Shown: positions 1 through 11,921 of the stretch, one piece after another | How the letters are laid out: each line of letters starts with the position of its first letter | Position numbering within the stretch: position 1 is the first letter of the stretch | NCBI GenBank assembly: GCA_020726505.1 | Contig: JAHLEZ010000005.1 | Location: 1,860,001 to 1,924,000, forward strand | DNA: 64,000 bases | From: Leptodontidium sp. MPI-SDFR-AT-0119 | Taxonomy: Eukaryota > Ascomycota > Leotiomycetes > Helotiales > Leptodontidiaceae | Direction of reading: 5' to 3' | Translations under genes and position numbers: made by a program | The notes under the pieces: generated by a model | The model's database searches: none | Seen by the model: only the letters and a program-made list of their open reading frames with translations | What the model was told of the DNA's origin: nothing

Positions 1-185
1 ATGGATTTTAGCAAGATAATGTTTAAAATAAAAGCACCCTTTTCAATGAAAGTACTTCGCTCAATTAATCAACCTATCGGACATCTTAGCCGGATTCGGA
101 TAGCCTGTGCGCAGCTTCATCACATTTCCCCGTGGGGAATCCAGACCGATCTCTCTTGAGTCTGCCAATCTCATCAATTCGCAGC

Positions 186-2462
186 ATGCAGATGCGCAAA
201 TCTGTATGGAAGAATATCTCGCAGCATCCATGGGAACTTCAACTTCACTCCGAATCGCGACGAACTCCTGTGCGGGCCTTGAGGACGCGGCCTGCACACC
301 GCCTCAGCTCGACTGCAAGCCCCCTGCGTCAAGCTTGGGATCAGTTGTATCGATTCCTATGGCATTCGAAAGAAAGACCTCGCAAGATTCCAGACTCATG
401 TCAATATCGCCAGCTGCGACTTGGGGTCCCTGTGTTTACTTACAGGCCGTTGCCGAAGCAGGATGCCAATCGAAGAGAGATTCGCTTGATCACGGTTCAC
501 GAGGGAGACGGAACCGAGATCCGCTGTTCTCTTGACACTGTTCCTCTGGATGAAGCGCCTTCGTATGAAGCGCTCTCTTACGTGTGGGGTGATCCGAAGA
601 TAACTCAGCAGATCATAATTGATGGAAAGCCATTTCAAGTGACTACCAATCTTGCACGAGCGCTTCGCCATCTCCGAGCCAGGGAGAAACCAAGGAGGCT
701 ATGGGTAGATGCAATATGTATAGACCAACGGAATGCGGAGGAGCGGTCATCTCAGATCTTGCTGATGCGTGACGTCTTTCAAAGAGCTTCGAAAGTTGTT
801 GTATGGCTCGGCGAAAGTACTCTGGCTAGCAGAGCTGCGTTTTCACTCATTCGCGCTGTCGACTTTGGGGATGTCGAGTTCTGGAAGCAGAAAGAGAACC
901 AAGGGCCTGTTTCGTTCTCACACGATGCTCTCGATGAACTCCAAATGCTTCTGAACAGACGATCGTCCCTTACTGGGCTGCAAGGAATTATATCCGATAT
1001 TGCTTCTCGACCTTGGTGGACGCGAGTATGGGTTATCCAAGAAGCAGCCGTGGCTCGATCGATCGTTGTGAGGTGCGGGAATGATGAGATGTCATGGTGG
1101 CTGTTCTCAAATGTCCTATCCGCAATTGCGACGTTAGCACCTGATCTATCCGGTCCTCTGACAGAGAGCTTGATCCTATTCAAGAAGCGCTTGACCATCC
1201 ACATGCATATTTCCAGCCGGTCCTTACGGAGTCTGGAGGATCTAGTTGCCAATACTCGTATCATGGTTGCTACTGAACCGAAGGACATGGTGTACGCACT
1301 CTTGGGACTTGCTGGGAATGTTGGGGATCCGAGCAGCCATCCTGTATGTTCGCCGGATTACTCAGACGCCACCTCTGTGCTGGATGTCTATAGAGACTTT
1401 GTTGCACATTGTATATCACACGGGAGCCTTGACATCATCTGTATGCGACGAAACTATGATCGTTTGGACGGAACCTGGCCCTCCTGGGTTCCAGACTGGA
1501 CTTTGAGCGGGATTTCTAGCTCTGCAGCCCAGGGTTCTGGTAGCATGTACCGCGGCTTCGACATGATAGAAGGCCAGAGTCTAATCAATAAACCTCTGCA
1601 GATGAAATACCGAGGACTAAGTCAGGCAAAGCGGGATCCGAAAATAACACCCTGGCAAGCATCAAGGAAAATACTGCCAGTTACCCAGATCACCAAATCG
1701 CCTGCTACTCTGACAGCGAAAGGGATATACATTGATCGAATCCAGGATCTTGGAGAAGCACCAACATTCCGTGATCGAAGACTTCTCGTGTGCGACTTTT
1801 CGCCATGGGGAAGACTCATGATGCGCCATTTTGGTGAAGGTCCTGAACAGCATATGTTCCATATCCTGGACCAATGCCACAAGATTTGCCTTTCGAAAGC
1901 TTTCATACTGCAAGAAACGAGGAACAAAGTCATAAAAAGCATGTACAAACTTCTGGTATTGCGGCTGCCCATGGAACGTATCCGTGGCAAGGTATACGCT
2001 CGTCGGCTGTCTAATAGGCGGTGGAGACATGGGAAATATATCGCGAGGGGATATACGATCGCGCAGGCTTATACTAGGACGCTGTTCCTAGATCGTGTGT
2101 TGGGCTATCCTAGGAAGTCAAATGAAGGAGTTCGGTATCTGGCCAACCAAACTTGGAAATCTGCTGTCAAGCTTGGTCTGTCGAGGAAATTGGCGGGAGG
2201 ACTAAACGTGCTTCGTGCTAATGTCCTGCACCGACAACTGATGATATCGAGGAAAGGATATATAGGACTTGGCCCAGTGCCTGCTAAGAAAGGCGATATG
2301 ATATGTGTACTATATGGGTGCTCGGTTCCAGTCATACTTCGGAAGGTGGAGAAGCATTATATACTTGTTGGTGAGTGCTATGTCCATGGACTCATGGATG
2401 GAGAGGCCTTGGATCTACTCGCGATTGGGAAAGCGACTGAGAAGGATTTTGTAATTCGTTGA
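186..2462 (+). CDS. HET-domain (heterokaryon incompatibility) protein
   Basis: Single-exon gene of 758 codons. The open frame runs upstream to a GTG at 132, but the first in-frame ATG is at 186 (two ATGs, 186 and 192), so translation is placed there. The HET domain lies at about residues 110-290: PSYEALSYVWGDP block, LWVDAICIDQ block, and the WWTRVWVIQEAA block near residue 285. These are the three conserved HET segments. HET proteins act in the cytoplasm in non-self recognition and cell death after hyphal fusion. The long C-terminal part (residues about 300-758) is basic and has no domain I recognise; its end (CVLYGCSVPVILR, YILVGECYVHGLMDGEAL) is the usual C-terminal block of large fungal HET proteins. 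It appears intact. Its allelic or partner gene cannot be told from sequence. Confidence 0.9.
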   Translation: MQMRKSVWKNISQHPWELQLHSESRRTPVRALRTRPAHRLSSTASPLRQAWDQLYRFLWHSKERPRKIPDSCQYRQLRLGVPVFTYRPLPKQDANRREIRLITVHEGDGTEIRCSLDTVPLDEAPSYEALSYVWGDPKITQQIIIDGKPFQVTTNLARALRHLRAREKPRRLWVDAICIDQRNAEERSSQILLMRDVFQRASKVVVWLGESTLASRAAFSLIRAVDFGDVEFWKQKENQGPVSFSHDALDELQMLLNRRSSLTGLQGIISDIASRPWWTRVWVIQEAAVARSIVVRCGNDEMSWWLFSNVLSAIATLAPDLSGPLTESLILFKKRLTIHMHISSRSLRSLEDLVANTRIMVATEPKDMVYALLGLAGNVGDPSSHPVCSPDYSDATSVLDVYRDFVAHCISHGSLDIICMRRNYDRLDGTWPSWVPDWTLSGISSSAAQGSGSMYRGFDMIEGQSLINKPLQMKYRGLSQAKRDPKITPWQASRKILPVTQITKSPATLTAKGIYIDRIQDLGEAPTFRDRRLLVCDFSPWGRLMMRHFGEGPEQHMFHILDQCHKICLSKAFILQETRNKVIKSMYKLLVLRLPMERIRGKVYARRLSNRRWRHGKYIARGYTIAQAYTRTLFLDRVLGYPRKSNEGVRYLANQTWKSAVKLGLSRKLAGGLNVLRANVLHRQLMISRKGYIGLGPVPAKKGDMICVLYGCSVPVILRKVEKHYILVGECYVHGLMDGEALDLLAIGKATEKDFVIR

Positions 2463-2668
2463 GAGTGTAGGAACATACACTTGTATTTAATGAACACAAG
2501 CGGCTAGATGGGTCTGGAACTGTATGAATAGAATTGGCCCAAGATGAGAACAACTGCCGTTTAAAATGTGGCAATAAATGTGCATGTTCAATATCAATTC
2601 CATTTTTGGTTCCACCGCAACGCCTTGCTAAATTGAACAGACTCACAAAACTGTATTAGTTGAGCTAA

Positions 2669-3893
2669 TCACTTTGCTCCCTTCCCCTTCGCCTCGGTGT
2701 CGCTCAGCTCTCGGACAAACACATGTGTCTCGCCCTCTCCGGTGTAATCTTCTTGGCCATTCTCGAAACCAGGACAGACACCGACAGCCAAATACTTCCC
2801 ATCACTAGAGAATGCCACTGCTGCAACACTAGCTTGGTATTTCTGATATTGCCTGATTCTCCGTTTCGCAACAGCATCCCACAAGGCGACTACGCCGTCT
2901 CCGCCTCCAGATGCAAAGGTTCCGTGAACGGGGTGGAAAGCTAATGCGTTGACTGGATAGACAATATCCGTTCCATCTCCTTCCGGGTCTGGCTGACGAT
3001 GACACTTGAAGGCGTATTTCCTGGCTTGGGACTCTGTAGAGGGATCGAACCATTCGACTGCGACTCTGCCCTCAATACTGCTCGTAGCATATCCATCATC
3101 ATTCGGCATGCATGCCACTGCTCTAGTCATAAACTTCAGTGACGACTCTCGTTGCTGCCAGGGCTGCAGATCTGCAGTTGAGCCGTTTGCTTGCGATGCG
3201 AGCATAGCCGTGCTTTGGAGTTGGTAGATATAGACAAGACGTGCAGCCATGGCTACAACGAGTTTCGAGGCTGTTATGGAGAGAGAATGGGGTTTGGCGG
3301 GTAGCGTGATGGTTGTAGGTTCTCTTTCAGGGTTCTTGAGATCGTGGAAATGCAGAGTCGAGTCCCAGGAAGCTGAGACCAGAAGAGCTAGATAAAATTA
3401 GCATTGGCTTCTTCGAACACAGTCATGAGAGACTCACAATGCTCTTTGCTATAAACCACGGATCTGACTGGCGCACCATGCGCGCTCAATACCGTTTGCT
3501 CTCCGGTCTCGAGGTTTATTCTTTGTAGAGACAGTCAGTGAACGCCCGTAATTCAGTGCCAGATTCCATACCTCTTGACTTGCCAATCCATTCCCGCGCT
3601 GAAGGCTTCATTGTCGTCGGCGCCAAAACACACATCGAGCACAGGAGCGCGGTGCTCGAACTTCTCGATCAGCTTTCCGCCTGCATCTTGGTCTTGTGTA
3701 TCATACAAGTAAACATTCTTATCCCAAGAAGAGACCAGTAGCCGTGTTGGGGAATTCGGCGCGAATTTGAGGGAGGATACCGCGTCCGAGGGGGGCTGCG
3801 AAAGCTTGAATTGTACTTCTACGCTTTGTTAGTTGTGCTTTGTTTTGAAGAGATTGATTGAAGAGCTATGGGAAGAAGCTTACGAGGTGCCAT
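2669..3893 (-). CDS. BUB3: Mitotic checkpoint protein Bub3 (WD40)
   Basis: Exons on the minus strand: 3893-3884, 3818-3572, 3520-3438, 3387-2669 (352 aa, the usual Bub3 size). The first exon is only 10 nt (Met-Ala-Pro plus one base); introns have GT-AG ends, and the first has a CTAAC branch point. Readable blocks are SDAVSSLKFAP, LLVSSWDKNVYLYD, HRAPVLDVCFG, HGAPVRSVVY, NALAFHPVHGTFASGGGDG and SVAAVAFSSDGKYLAVG, i.e. the WD repeats of Bub3/Rae1. Bub3 binds phosphorylated MELT motifs of the kinetochore protein Spc105/Knl1 and brings Bub1 and Mad3 there for spindle checkpoint signalling. It is head-to-head with GPN2, 381 bp between start codons. The C-terminus is lysine-rich (EAKGKGAK). Confidence 0.93.
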
Positions 3894-4274
3894 AATGCCA
3901 GTCTGCTTTCACAATGAGTTCTTCACGAAATTGTCTTGGTTGTGGTGTTGTGAGAGTTGATGCCAGGCGCGCCAAAATTTGATCCGCGACAGACCGCCTT
4001 TAGCTTGCCGAAAGGGGAAAGGTTCGAAGCTTTCTTGATGCTCTCTGAAGCTTCCAGACATTCCATGACTGGAAAACAAACAACTCCCGTCCTCTGAACA
4101 TTTTGGACATCATTTTTTCAATTTACCTCTGAAGCGACCCAGGCCATCTACAAATAATGCCACTGATATAACCTACCAGAACCTCAGCACAAAAGGGATA
4201 CACATACAATTTCACCCCACTTGCCCCTCATCTGGATTCTTGCCCCGCGCATCTTGAGCTTTTGCTCTGTCAAT
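3894..4274. promoter_or_regulatory. Shared intergenic region between divergent BUB3 and GPN2
   Basis: 381 bp between two start codons on opposite strands, so both 5' untranslated regions and both promoters must lie here. It contains GC-richer blocks (about 3965-3990) and a CT-rich stretch just before the GPN2 start. I see no TATA box or palindrome that can be assigned with confidence. Confidence 0.5.
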
Positions 4275-5422
4275 ATGCCGTTCGCACAGCTTGTGCTTGG
4301 TAGTCCTGGGTCGGGAAAGAGTACATACTGCAATGGAAGTTAGTATATTCTTTTCGGGCTCCAGCGCAAGCTTCTAACCGGCTCCCAGTGCACCAGTTCA
4401 TGTCCGCCATTGGCCGAAAGTGCTCTGTAGTGAACCTCGACCCAGCGAATAACCAGACGAGTTACCCGTGCGCGATAGACGTCCGCGACCTGGTCAAACT
4501 TGAAGATATTATGGAGGAGGACGACTTAGGTCCTAATGGTGGCGTGCTGTATGCTCTCGAGGAGCTGGAACACAACATGGACTGGCTAGAGAAAGGATTG
4601 AGTGAGCTGGGAGAGGACTATGTGCTATTTGATTGCCCAGGACAGGTGGAACTCTACACACATCATTCATCATTACGGAATATCTTCTTTCGGTTACAAA
4701 AGCTAGGATATAGAGTTAGTCCCCCTCATCCTTAACTTGATTGCATGCTAATTGCTTTGCAGCTTGTCGTTCTACATTTGTCTGATTCATACTGCCTGAC
4801 CATGCCTTCACTCTACATTTCGAATCTCATCCTTTCTTTACGAGCTATGCTGCAGATGGACCTCCCACATCTGAACGTCCTCACGAAAATCGACAAGATC
4901 TCCAGTTACGGCCCTCTCCCTTTCAACCTCGATTTCTACACAGAAGTACAGGACCTCTCCTATCTCCTCCCACATCTGCAAGAAGAATCATCTATTATGG
5001 CCGGTTCCAAATTTGAAGGACTAAACACAGCCATCGTAGAATTGGTCGAGGGTTTTGGTTTGGTGGGCTTTGAGACACTTGCGGTGGAGGACAAGAAGAG
5101 TATGATGCACCTGCTGCAAGTCATAGACAGAGCAGGAGGATATGCGTTCGGTGGGGCTGAAGGCGCGAATGACACCGTCTGGCAAGTCGCTATGCGAGAA
5201 GGCGTTACCACAATGGATGTGAAGGATGTCCAAGAGCGGTGGATTGATGCCAAAGATGATTATGACGAGGCGGAGCGGAAACAGTGGCAGAAGGAAGCAG
5301 ATATCGAGGCGTCAAAGCAGGCTGAGCTTGCCCAGGATGGTGAGGATGAGGACGACGATATGGAAGGCATGTCGTTGCCACCAGGTGGGAGTAGTGTAAA
5401 AGTAGTTCGCAAAAACCAATGA
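4275..5422 (+). CDS. GPN2: GPN-loop GTPase 2
   Basis: Exons 4275-4338, 4389-4714, 4763-5422 (349 aa). The first exon carries the P-loop GSPGSGKST; the second has NLDPAN, the defining GPN loop in DDLGPNGGVLYALEELE and the Walker-B-like DCPGQVELY; the third has the guanine-specificity motif TKID (NVLTKIDKISSYGPLPFNLDFYTE). The C-terminus is acidic (GEDEDDDMEGM), as in fungal Gpn2. GPN GTPases act in the cytoplasm in assembly and nuclear import of RNA polymerase II and III. Both introns have normal GT-AG borders and preserve phase. Its stop lies only 9 bp from the stop of the convergent POP5 gene, so the two 3' untranslated regions must overlap. Confidence 0.93.
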
Positions 5423-5431
5423 TACCCCATT

Positions 5432-6047
5432 TCAACCTTCATCCGTGTCATTGTCGCCTTCGCTATCGGATCTGTCCACCATCAAGATATCCTTCGATGA
5501 GCCTTCCTCAATCTGCCCGCCAAATATGCCTTGTAGAGCCGACTCGCCCTTGTCCTCGGCTTCTCGTTGCGCTTTCAGAATCAACTCTCTCGCCCGGCGA
5601 ATAGCCTCCTCCTCAGCCTTCCTGATCGTCCCACTGACTCTCACAACTCTGAATACACACTTCTTCCCATCCTGGATCGGAACGGAACTCATGAGTGACA
5701 ATGCAGCCCAGACAATTCTATAATGCGCGCGTGCGACTCGAAGGATGAATGTTGACGTAGCGGGGGAGAGATATTTAACTGTAGAATAATTATTATACAG
5801 AAATCTCACCTGGGAAGCATATGGAAGGCATACCGGTAAGAGATTCAGACACAGCACCCGATCCGTAGTCCCCAAACAAACTAGATATCTCTGCTCGCAG
5901 ACCCCTCAGAAGTGCTTGGTTCGTAAGGCTGGCTGATGTTGGCTGATTGAACACCACGATATCTGGGACATTGGACTTCGATTGGCTCTTTTCCAGTTCC
6001 GGGTAGAGGATGTTCACCAGTAGGTACCGGTGCTTGAGGCGGACCAT
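5432..6047 (-). CDS. POP5: RNase P/MRP protein subunit Pop5
   Basis: Exons 6047-5810 and 5778-5432 (194 aa). The N-terminus MVRLKHRYLLVNILYPE is the hallmark of Pop5; the second exon continues with the conserved segment around ILRVARAHYRIVWAALSLM and then FRVVRVSGTIRKAEEEAIRRARELIL. The C-terminal tail is acidic (SDSEGDNDTDEG). Pop5 is a protein subunit shared by RNase P (tRNA 5' maturation) and RNase MRP (rRNA processing). The short intron (31 nt between exons, 5779-5809) is at the lower size limit but gives the only in-frame join and has GTGAGA and CAG borders. A 10-bp CACGTG palindrome lies about 85 bp upstream of the start. Confidence 0.9.
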
Positions 6048-6823
6048 CGTTGCTGATTTGCTTCCTTGCTGGCGGGGAGTTGCTTGTGGACGACGCGCTG
6101 TGAGAAAATTCGGGGACGCGAAATGATGTATATCACGTGATCGTATTAGTCCCTGAAGATGCTCGCTGGCATCTTGGCTTTCTTTTCTGTCGTTTATTTT
6201 CCATCTTCAAAAGTCCGGTCTTGTCTTCTCCGCTTATCGCCTCCTGATTTAAATGTTTTCGTTTTAAGGTTATAAGAGAGAGGAAGTTAAAGCAACAAAC
6301 CAGAAGCATCTTACCTCCACATCTCCTTCCTCAAACTTCCTTCTTCCCTCCCTTGAAAAGTGAATGTTACGTCCCATGCTAAATGTCCAGAATTATTTTG
6401 TCATATTTAGCGGTTGTCAACTTTGAAATGCTCTTTTGAAGGCCCAGAGCAACCTGGCGAAATTGTTCTTCGTGCCCTTTCCTTCAGTTCGGCAATATTT
6501 CAAGCTTCTATGTCAATTGAGAGAGAGTACCTAGAGGAGACGAGCCATTTGAACCGGGGCACAGTAGTCATCCCTTTGTCTTCATCCTTGTTTGATTTGT
6601 ATTATGTTCCCTTGCGCTCTGGAAGGACGTATCAAACACTTCTGTGACAATGCATGTCCAGTCCTCCGAGTTCAGAGTGGGTCAAATATCCGGACCCGAT
6701 GCGGCACAGTCGATGCACGATAGCTTTTCTCAATTCGCAGACAAACGATCTGGCCCTCTTCTCTCTTGAACATCTCAATGCTCGACTTTCTTGGCATTTC
6801 GAAGCTATCCATACGCCACAAAC
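6048..6823. other. Intergenic region between divergent POP5 and the M3 oligopeptidase gene
   Basis: 776 bp with no credible gene. It holds the ATCACGTGAT palindrome on the POP5 side and mixed sequence toward the peptidase gene. Short open frames at 6414-6647 and 6654-6845 lack any family resemblance. Confidence 0.5.
6132..6141. promoter_or_regulatory. ATCACGTGAT palindrome (E-box/Cbf1-type site) upstream of POP5
   Basis: Perfect 10-bp inverted repeat around CACGTG, 85 bp upstream of the POP5 start codon. CACGTG flanked by T and A is the target of bHLH factors of the Cbf1 type in fungi. The same 10-mer occurs upstream of the mitochondrial L11 gene in this window. Confidence 0.5.
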
Positions 6824-9074
6824 ATGGCAAGTCACCAGCTTCTAACCGCTCCACAGGGTCCCTTCCAGTTTGCGGGAACTCCAACATCGATTGTTGGTGA
6901 TATGAGATGTTTGATTGGAAACTGCCGCAAAGCCCAAGACGAACTCGCGAAGAGTGTTCGCCCTGAAGAGGCAACTTTTGCTAATGTCCTATTGCCTCTC
7001 GTGCATTCTGAGAATGCTCTCAAAGTCGAGTCTCACATCCTGCAATTCTACCAACATGTGTCTCCAGATAAGGAGATAAGGGACGCATCTGGCGAAGCCG
7101 AGAAACTCCTTAAAGACTTTGAGATTGAGACAGCCATGCGCGAAGACTTGTATCACCTAGTCGATGCCGTTGCGAAGAAAAACGAACAACTGGACACGGA
7201 ATCTACCTTACTTCTAGGAAAACAGCACAGAGAATACATCAGGAATGGGTTGAGATTGCCGATTGGACCCAAGCGAGATCGGTTCAAGGAAATCCAACAG
7301 CGCTTGAGTCAGCTCAGCATTCAGTTCCGTAAGAACCTGAACGAGGCAAAGCTGGAAATGTGGTTCTTGCCTCAAGAACTAGATGGAGTACCTTTGGATG
7401 TTATATCTGGATTGGAGAAGGGGACGGGGGACAAGGAGGGTAAGTTACTGATGACATCTGACTTTCCGCATTACATTCCAGCTATCAAGTACGCCAAAAG
7501 TGCTGCGACTCGGGAGCGTTTCCAGCTCGCCTATGAGAACAAATCCGTCGATAATATTCCGATATTGAAGGAAATTGTAATGTTGCGTGATGAGGGAGCT
7601 CGTCTTCTTGGATACCCTAACCATGCAACGTTTCGGCTGGAAGAGAAGATGGCTAGGAAGCCAGAGACTGTTAACGTCTTCCTCTCGGACCTGCAATCAA
7701 GAATCATAGCTGGTGGACGAAGAGATCTGGAGGTCTTGAAACAGCTCAAGAAGTACGATCTGGAATCTCGAGGGGAAGTATTCGATGGCCATTACTTCAT
7801 CTGGGATAATCAGTTTTATGGGCACCTGATGCTGGAGAAGGACTACTCTGTTGACCAGCAGAAGATCGCGGAATATTTCCCCCTAGATTCGACTATCAAA
7901 GCAATGTTGGAGATGTTCGAGCATCTCTTCGGTCTTGTGTTTGTGGAGATTGCTGGTGATGAGAGGAGCAAATTAGCCCAGTCTGGCGACGGGAATGATC
8001 TGGTGTGGCATGAGGATGTGCAGTTGTTCTGTGTTTGGGATAATGAGGATGAGGGTAGTGGTTTTGTTGGATACATCTACTTGGATCTTTACTCAAGAGA
8101 CAACAAGTATTCGAATCCGAGTAACTGGAACTTACAGCCTGTTCGTTGTGTATCATCTTGGCCCATTTCGCACTGTTAACTTCTACCAGGGTTTTGTTCG
8201 CGAGGACGGATATCGCCATTACCCTTCCACAGCTTTGCTGTGTGGATTCTCCAAGCCGACGCCCAAGAAGCCGACTTTGTTGCAACACGGTGAGGTCGTC
8301 ACACTTTTCCATGAGCTTGGGCATGGTATTCATGATCTTGTATCGAAGACAATGTATGCACGATTCCATGGTACTATGACCGTCATAGACTTCGGCGAAG
8401 CTCCAAGCCAAATGCTAGAGAACTGGTGTTGGACACCTGCGACCTTGAAGTCCTTGAGTTGCCACTACTCGGCTCTTTCGTCCGAATACCTGAAGGCCTG
8501 GGAAGAAGAGTCACAGGGAACTTCTCCACCGCCTGCAAGCATTCCGGATGAGGTGATTGAAAGCCTGATTCGAGCTAAGAACGTCAATGGAGCATTATTC
8601 CAACTGCGTGTGCTACATCCAAGCATCTTAGATATGATGATTCATCAGCCAGAGAGCCACGAGGCATTGGAGAAGATAAATATATCAGAGCAGTTCAACA
8701 AAATCCGGAAAGACCTCACTGGTCTTGACGGTCCGGAGGTCCTTGGCGAGGGGTGGGGATGGGGGCATGGTGATGGTAACATGGGTCACCTGGTTGGTGA
8801 TTACGATGCTGGCTTATACGGATATTTATAGTAAGAAGTCCAACTTCTTGCATCGAAGTACCACTGACTTGAATGCCACAGTTCGAAGGTTTTCGCAGAT
8901 GATATGTTTCAATCGGTCTTCGCTAAGGACCCCATGGATGGTAAGGAAGGAAGAAGGTATAGATATGCGGTTCTGGAGAAAGGAGGAGCACAGGATGAGA
9001 TGAAGACTGTGGCTGATTTTCTTGGCCGAGAGCCGAAGCCGGATGCTTTTTATAAAGATCTGGGAGTGTCTTGA
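6824..9074 (+). CDS. PRD1: M3 family metallo-oligopeptidase (saccharolysin/thimet type)
   Basis: Exons 6824-8140, 8190-8830, 8882-9074 (716 aa, like yeast Prd1). The open frame extends upstream only through a TTG; the first ATG is 6824 (MASHQ). The zinc site is VVTLFHELGHGIHDL at about residues 476-490 (HELGH plus the downstream Glu in FGEAPSQMLENW). The Gly/His-rich segment WGHGDGNMGHLVGDYDAG and the C-terminal FLGREPKPDAFYKDLGV are also M3 signatures. The enzyme cleaves short peptides in the cytosol and mitochondrial intermembrane space. There is no obvious mitochondrial presequence, so a cytosolic form is likely. The first intron uses a less common GTTCGT donor; an in-frame stop would follow without splicing. 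The second intron interrupts a Tyr codon before SSKVFADDMF. Confidence 0.93.
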
Positions 9075-9819
9075 ATGCCTGCATATTCAACACTGTCAAA
9101 AATCGGCAATCAGATTTTGCGGGACGCACTTCTCTGATATGTTGCTTGAGGCGGTTGTATTAACCCGAGATTCCCAGTGAAGCCTGCAGCCAAATTTTGG
9201 TTCTGTCGGCTTATCCCGAACGGGTTCATGCGGTAAATATTACTTTTAATCCTGACTTAGAACAAATTTTAGAGCTCGAATTTACAGCTCAAGCTAAATA
9301 CGGCCTATTGACGAATGTTTATCATGCAAAACGGTTAAGTGAAATGGCCGAGTCAAGCTCGCCAATACCCCGAATCGAGGATCACCAAACCAGGACGGCA
9401 AAAGTGGGGGTGGATGGCGATGCATGATCCTCTTTGTAGAAATTCGAGACTCGAGTATCAATCGAAAGGGAACTCCGGGAGATAGGAGAAAGAAGAGTTG
9501 AAACTTTGATTTGCGCTCCTTGACAATATTGAATGAAATATGTAGCTCTTCCCCCTCAAGTTCGTGGGCCAAATTACCCGGCTGACTGCCTAGGACGGAG
9601 ACGAAGCAGTCGGCAGATATTCTACGCCGTAGATTCACATGAAACCTGGAATAGGCAGGTGCAACATTGAAACCCGCATATAAAGATTCTTGGCTTCTCC
9701 AAGACTGTTGTTTTTTGTTCAAGATCATTCTTTTCATATTTCAACATCGCTGGACTCGGACGGCAAAACCACTCAATCGTCGTGGTTTAGTCAAGTGATC
9801 ATCAAAAAAATTCGGCCCA
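9075..9819. other. Intergenic region, no gene seen
   Basis: 745 bp between the oligopeptidase stop and the GNAT start. Open frames are short, without start context or family resemblance. Nothing else recognised. Confidence 0.5.
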
Positions 9820-10578
9820 ATGCCACTCATTATTCAAGATGTGACTTTCGTTGATGGAGAAGCTATCGCCAACATCTACATCTGCGCTTTCTTCGATGAC
9901 CCTTTCCAGCGAACATTGTTTCCAGACATGCCATTCGACAAACAAGTCGCAGGCGTGATTTCACGATGGCCCAACAATTATGGCGATATTTCTGCATTCT
10001 ATAAAAAAGTTGTTGACACAGACTCCGGAGAAATTGTGGGATATTCAAAATGGGGATTTGCATTTACTGACGCAGGAGAGATTCTAAAGCGTCCTTTGGG
10101 TGAGTGGAGTTTGTCCAATTTAAATTGAGAAAGGAGACTGAAGAGAACCCAGATATCCCCGAAAATGTGGAAGTCAAACCGCCTTCGACGCCTGAAGGTT
10201 TGGATGATGCTTTTGCAACTGAGTTTACTCGAAAGGCTGTTGAGATTCGAGGTCGCATTCTCGGAGAGCGACCACAACTTCGTGAGCTTTCAAACCTGGT
10301 TCTATGATCCCCCAACTGACAATTCATTAGAACTCAAGATGCTTGCAACTCTTCCTTCCCATCAGCGAAGAGGGGTTGCAGCTCTTCAATTAGGCTGGGC
10401 AACCGATCTTGCCGATGAGAAAAGATTGACGTGCTGGGTTGAAGGATCGGCTGTAGCTGTTCCTCTTTACAGAAAGTTCGGGTTTGACGTGAAGGATACG
10501 ATTGTGTCTCAATGCTCTGGGCTAGATGGAGAGATACCTTACGTCTCTACTTGCATGTTACGTGAGCTAAGACAATAG
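9820..10578 (+). CDS. GNAT-family N-acetyltransferase
   Basis: Exons 9820-10099, 10144-10281, 10331-10578 (221 aa). Two short introns (44 and 49 nt, GTGAGT and GTGAGC donors) are needed to join three reading frames; the joins read KRPL-E-NPDIPEN and ERPQL-QLKML. The acetyl-CoA-binding motif A is LKMLATLPSHQRRGVAALQL (Q-x-x-G/A pattern after a beta strand), followed by CWVEGSAVAVPLYRKFGF, the typical GNAT motif B end. The N-terminal half has the helix-rich start usual in fungal members (AIANIYICAFFDDPFQRTLFP). Substrate unknown. It is followed by a gene-poor 1.3 kb. Confidence 0.85.
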
Positions 10579-11921
10579 AATGCATGCGATGGCACAGGAT
10601 TCCAAGTCCGTTAAAAATCTCGGTACACCAGACCGGCTCTGTCTGTACATCATACTCGAAAGCTCCTTCTGATTTCTTGGGCGCCGTGATATTCCCACGC
10701 GCCGATGCAGCATAATTTGCCAAAACATCCCACGGCCTACTTACCATTAGCTCAAGTTAAAGCAGCAGTTACTCACGTCTAAAAACTAAAACGAAGCAGC
10801 GAAAGGGAAAATTAATCCTGAGTTTATGAGAATTCCTTATTAAGACATAGCCAGCGAAAGGTAATAACTTTCTTTTGGTGGCTCATTTGGCCCGAGGGTT
10901 CTGTGCGATGTAGCATCTATGATTTTGAGTTAAATGCGAGAACATCACGCATCAATGCGACTTCATGACCTCGCTTAAAATCAACAACATTGCCAGTAAA
11001 AACAAGCCATCAAAAATGAAAAGGAAAAAAAAACCCCCCTCCAAAGAAATTGAGTGCGAGAGACGGCAAAACTCCAGAGCATTCATACATACTGAGTGAT
11101 TCAGTAAAAGAATACTCTTTAGAAAACCCCGGTGGATTTTTGAAGAACCTTGAAGTTTAATCGACTTTCGGTGAGGTCGGGGGTGGGATAAATCGCGCCT
11201 GGTTTAACGTAAACACACTCGAGGTTTCCTATGTTTAGTGAGGTTTCGCTCATACAACTTGCGCCAGATGACAAGTTGGATGTTTGGGATTGCTTTATTT
11301 GGTTATATGAAGGTATTGGCGGTTGGGTGAATATGAGCGAGGACTTGGTTCAGACTTCGCTTGCAAAGGTGAGAGCGAGAACATCGATGGCTCAGTGCTA
11401 AATTTGCTGGCGGTTGCTGCTCTCTAGAGGTATATTTAAAGTTGGTCTATTTGGATTAATTAAGTTTATGGGTGTTTACTGCTGGACATGTCTTCCTAAC
11501 ACCGTTTTGAACATCCGTTTACTTCCTAGGAAAGTTAACTTAGGCCCAAACTGATCAAATGGTCATTGCTTATTTAGCGTTTTCAAAGAGCTTTTACCAC
11601 AGCAGAACAACAGAAGCTCCTCTAATTTTGACAAGTACTCTATTTGGGCGTTCCTTAAGCGCTGAAGGCAAGAAGTACGAGCCCCGAAATATGATGCCCT
11701 TTTCCTACTAATGCGGTCATGTGATTCTACCCCACATTGAAGAAGCGAACGACTTCCATCTTCTCAGGTTCAGCTTCTGAAACCTCGACCTTCATCCGCA
11801 CTAACTTGGGCACATAAGAAGAGCCACAGTTTGGCTCTCCAAGCGGAGATCTTGATAACTTAACTCGAGGAGGACCCCCGCTAGTACCTACTTTCTCATC
11901 CGAAGGATTGGCATCTATCAA
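10579..11921. other. Gene-free stretch
   Basis: 1.3 kb, AT-rich, with short homopolymers (A and C runs at about 11026-11039). No ORF above 66 codons resembles a known family. A minus-strand frame 11927-11727 reads as a plausible peptide but has no recognisable domain. It could hold regulatory sequence or a decayed gene. Confidence 0.4.

Noticed and set aside
132..185. Extension of the HET gene to position 132
   Set aside because: The codon at 132 is GTG; the first ATG of the frame is at 186.
779..1990. Minus-strand open frames of 122-169 codons opposite the HET-domain gene
   Set aside because: They mirror the coding frame of a clear HET protein and show no domain of their own.
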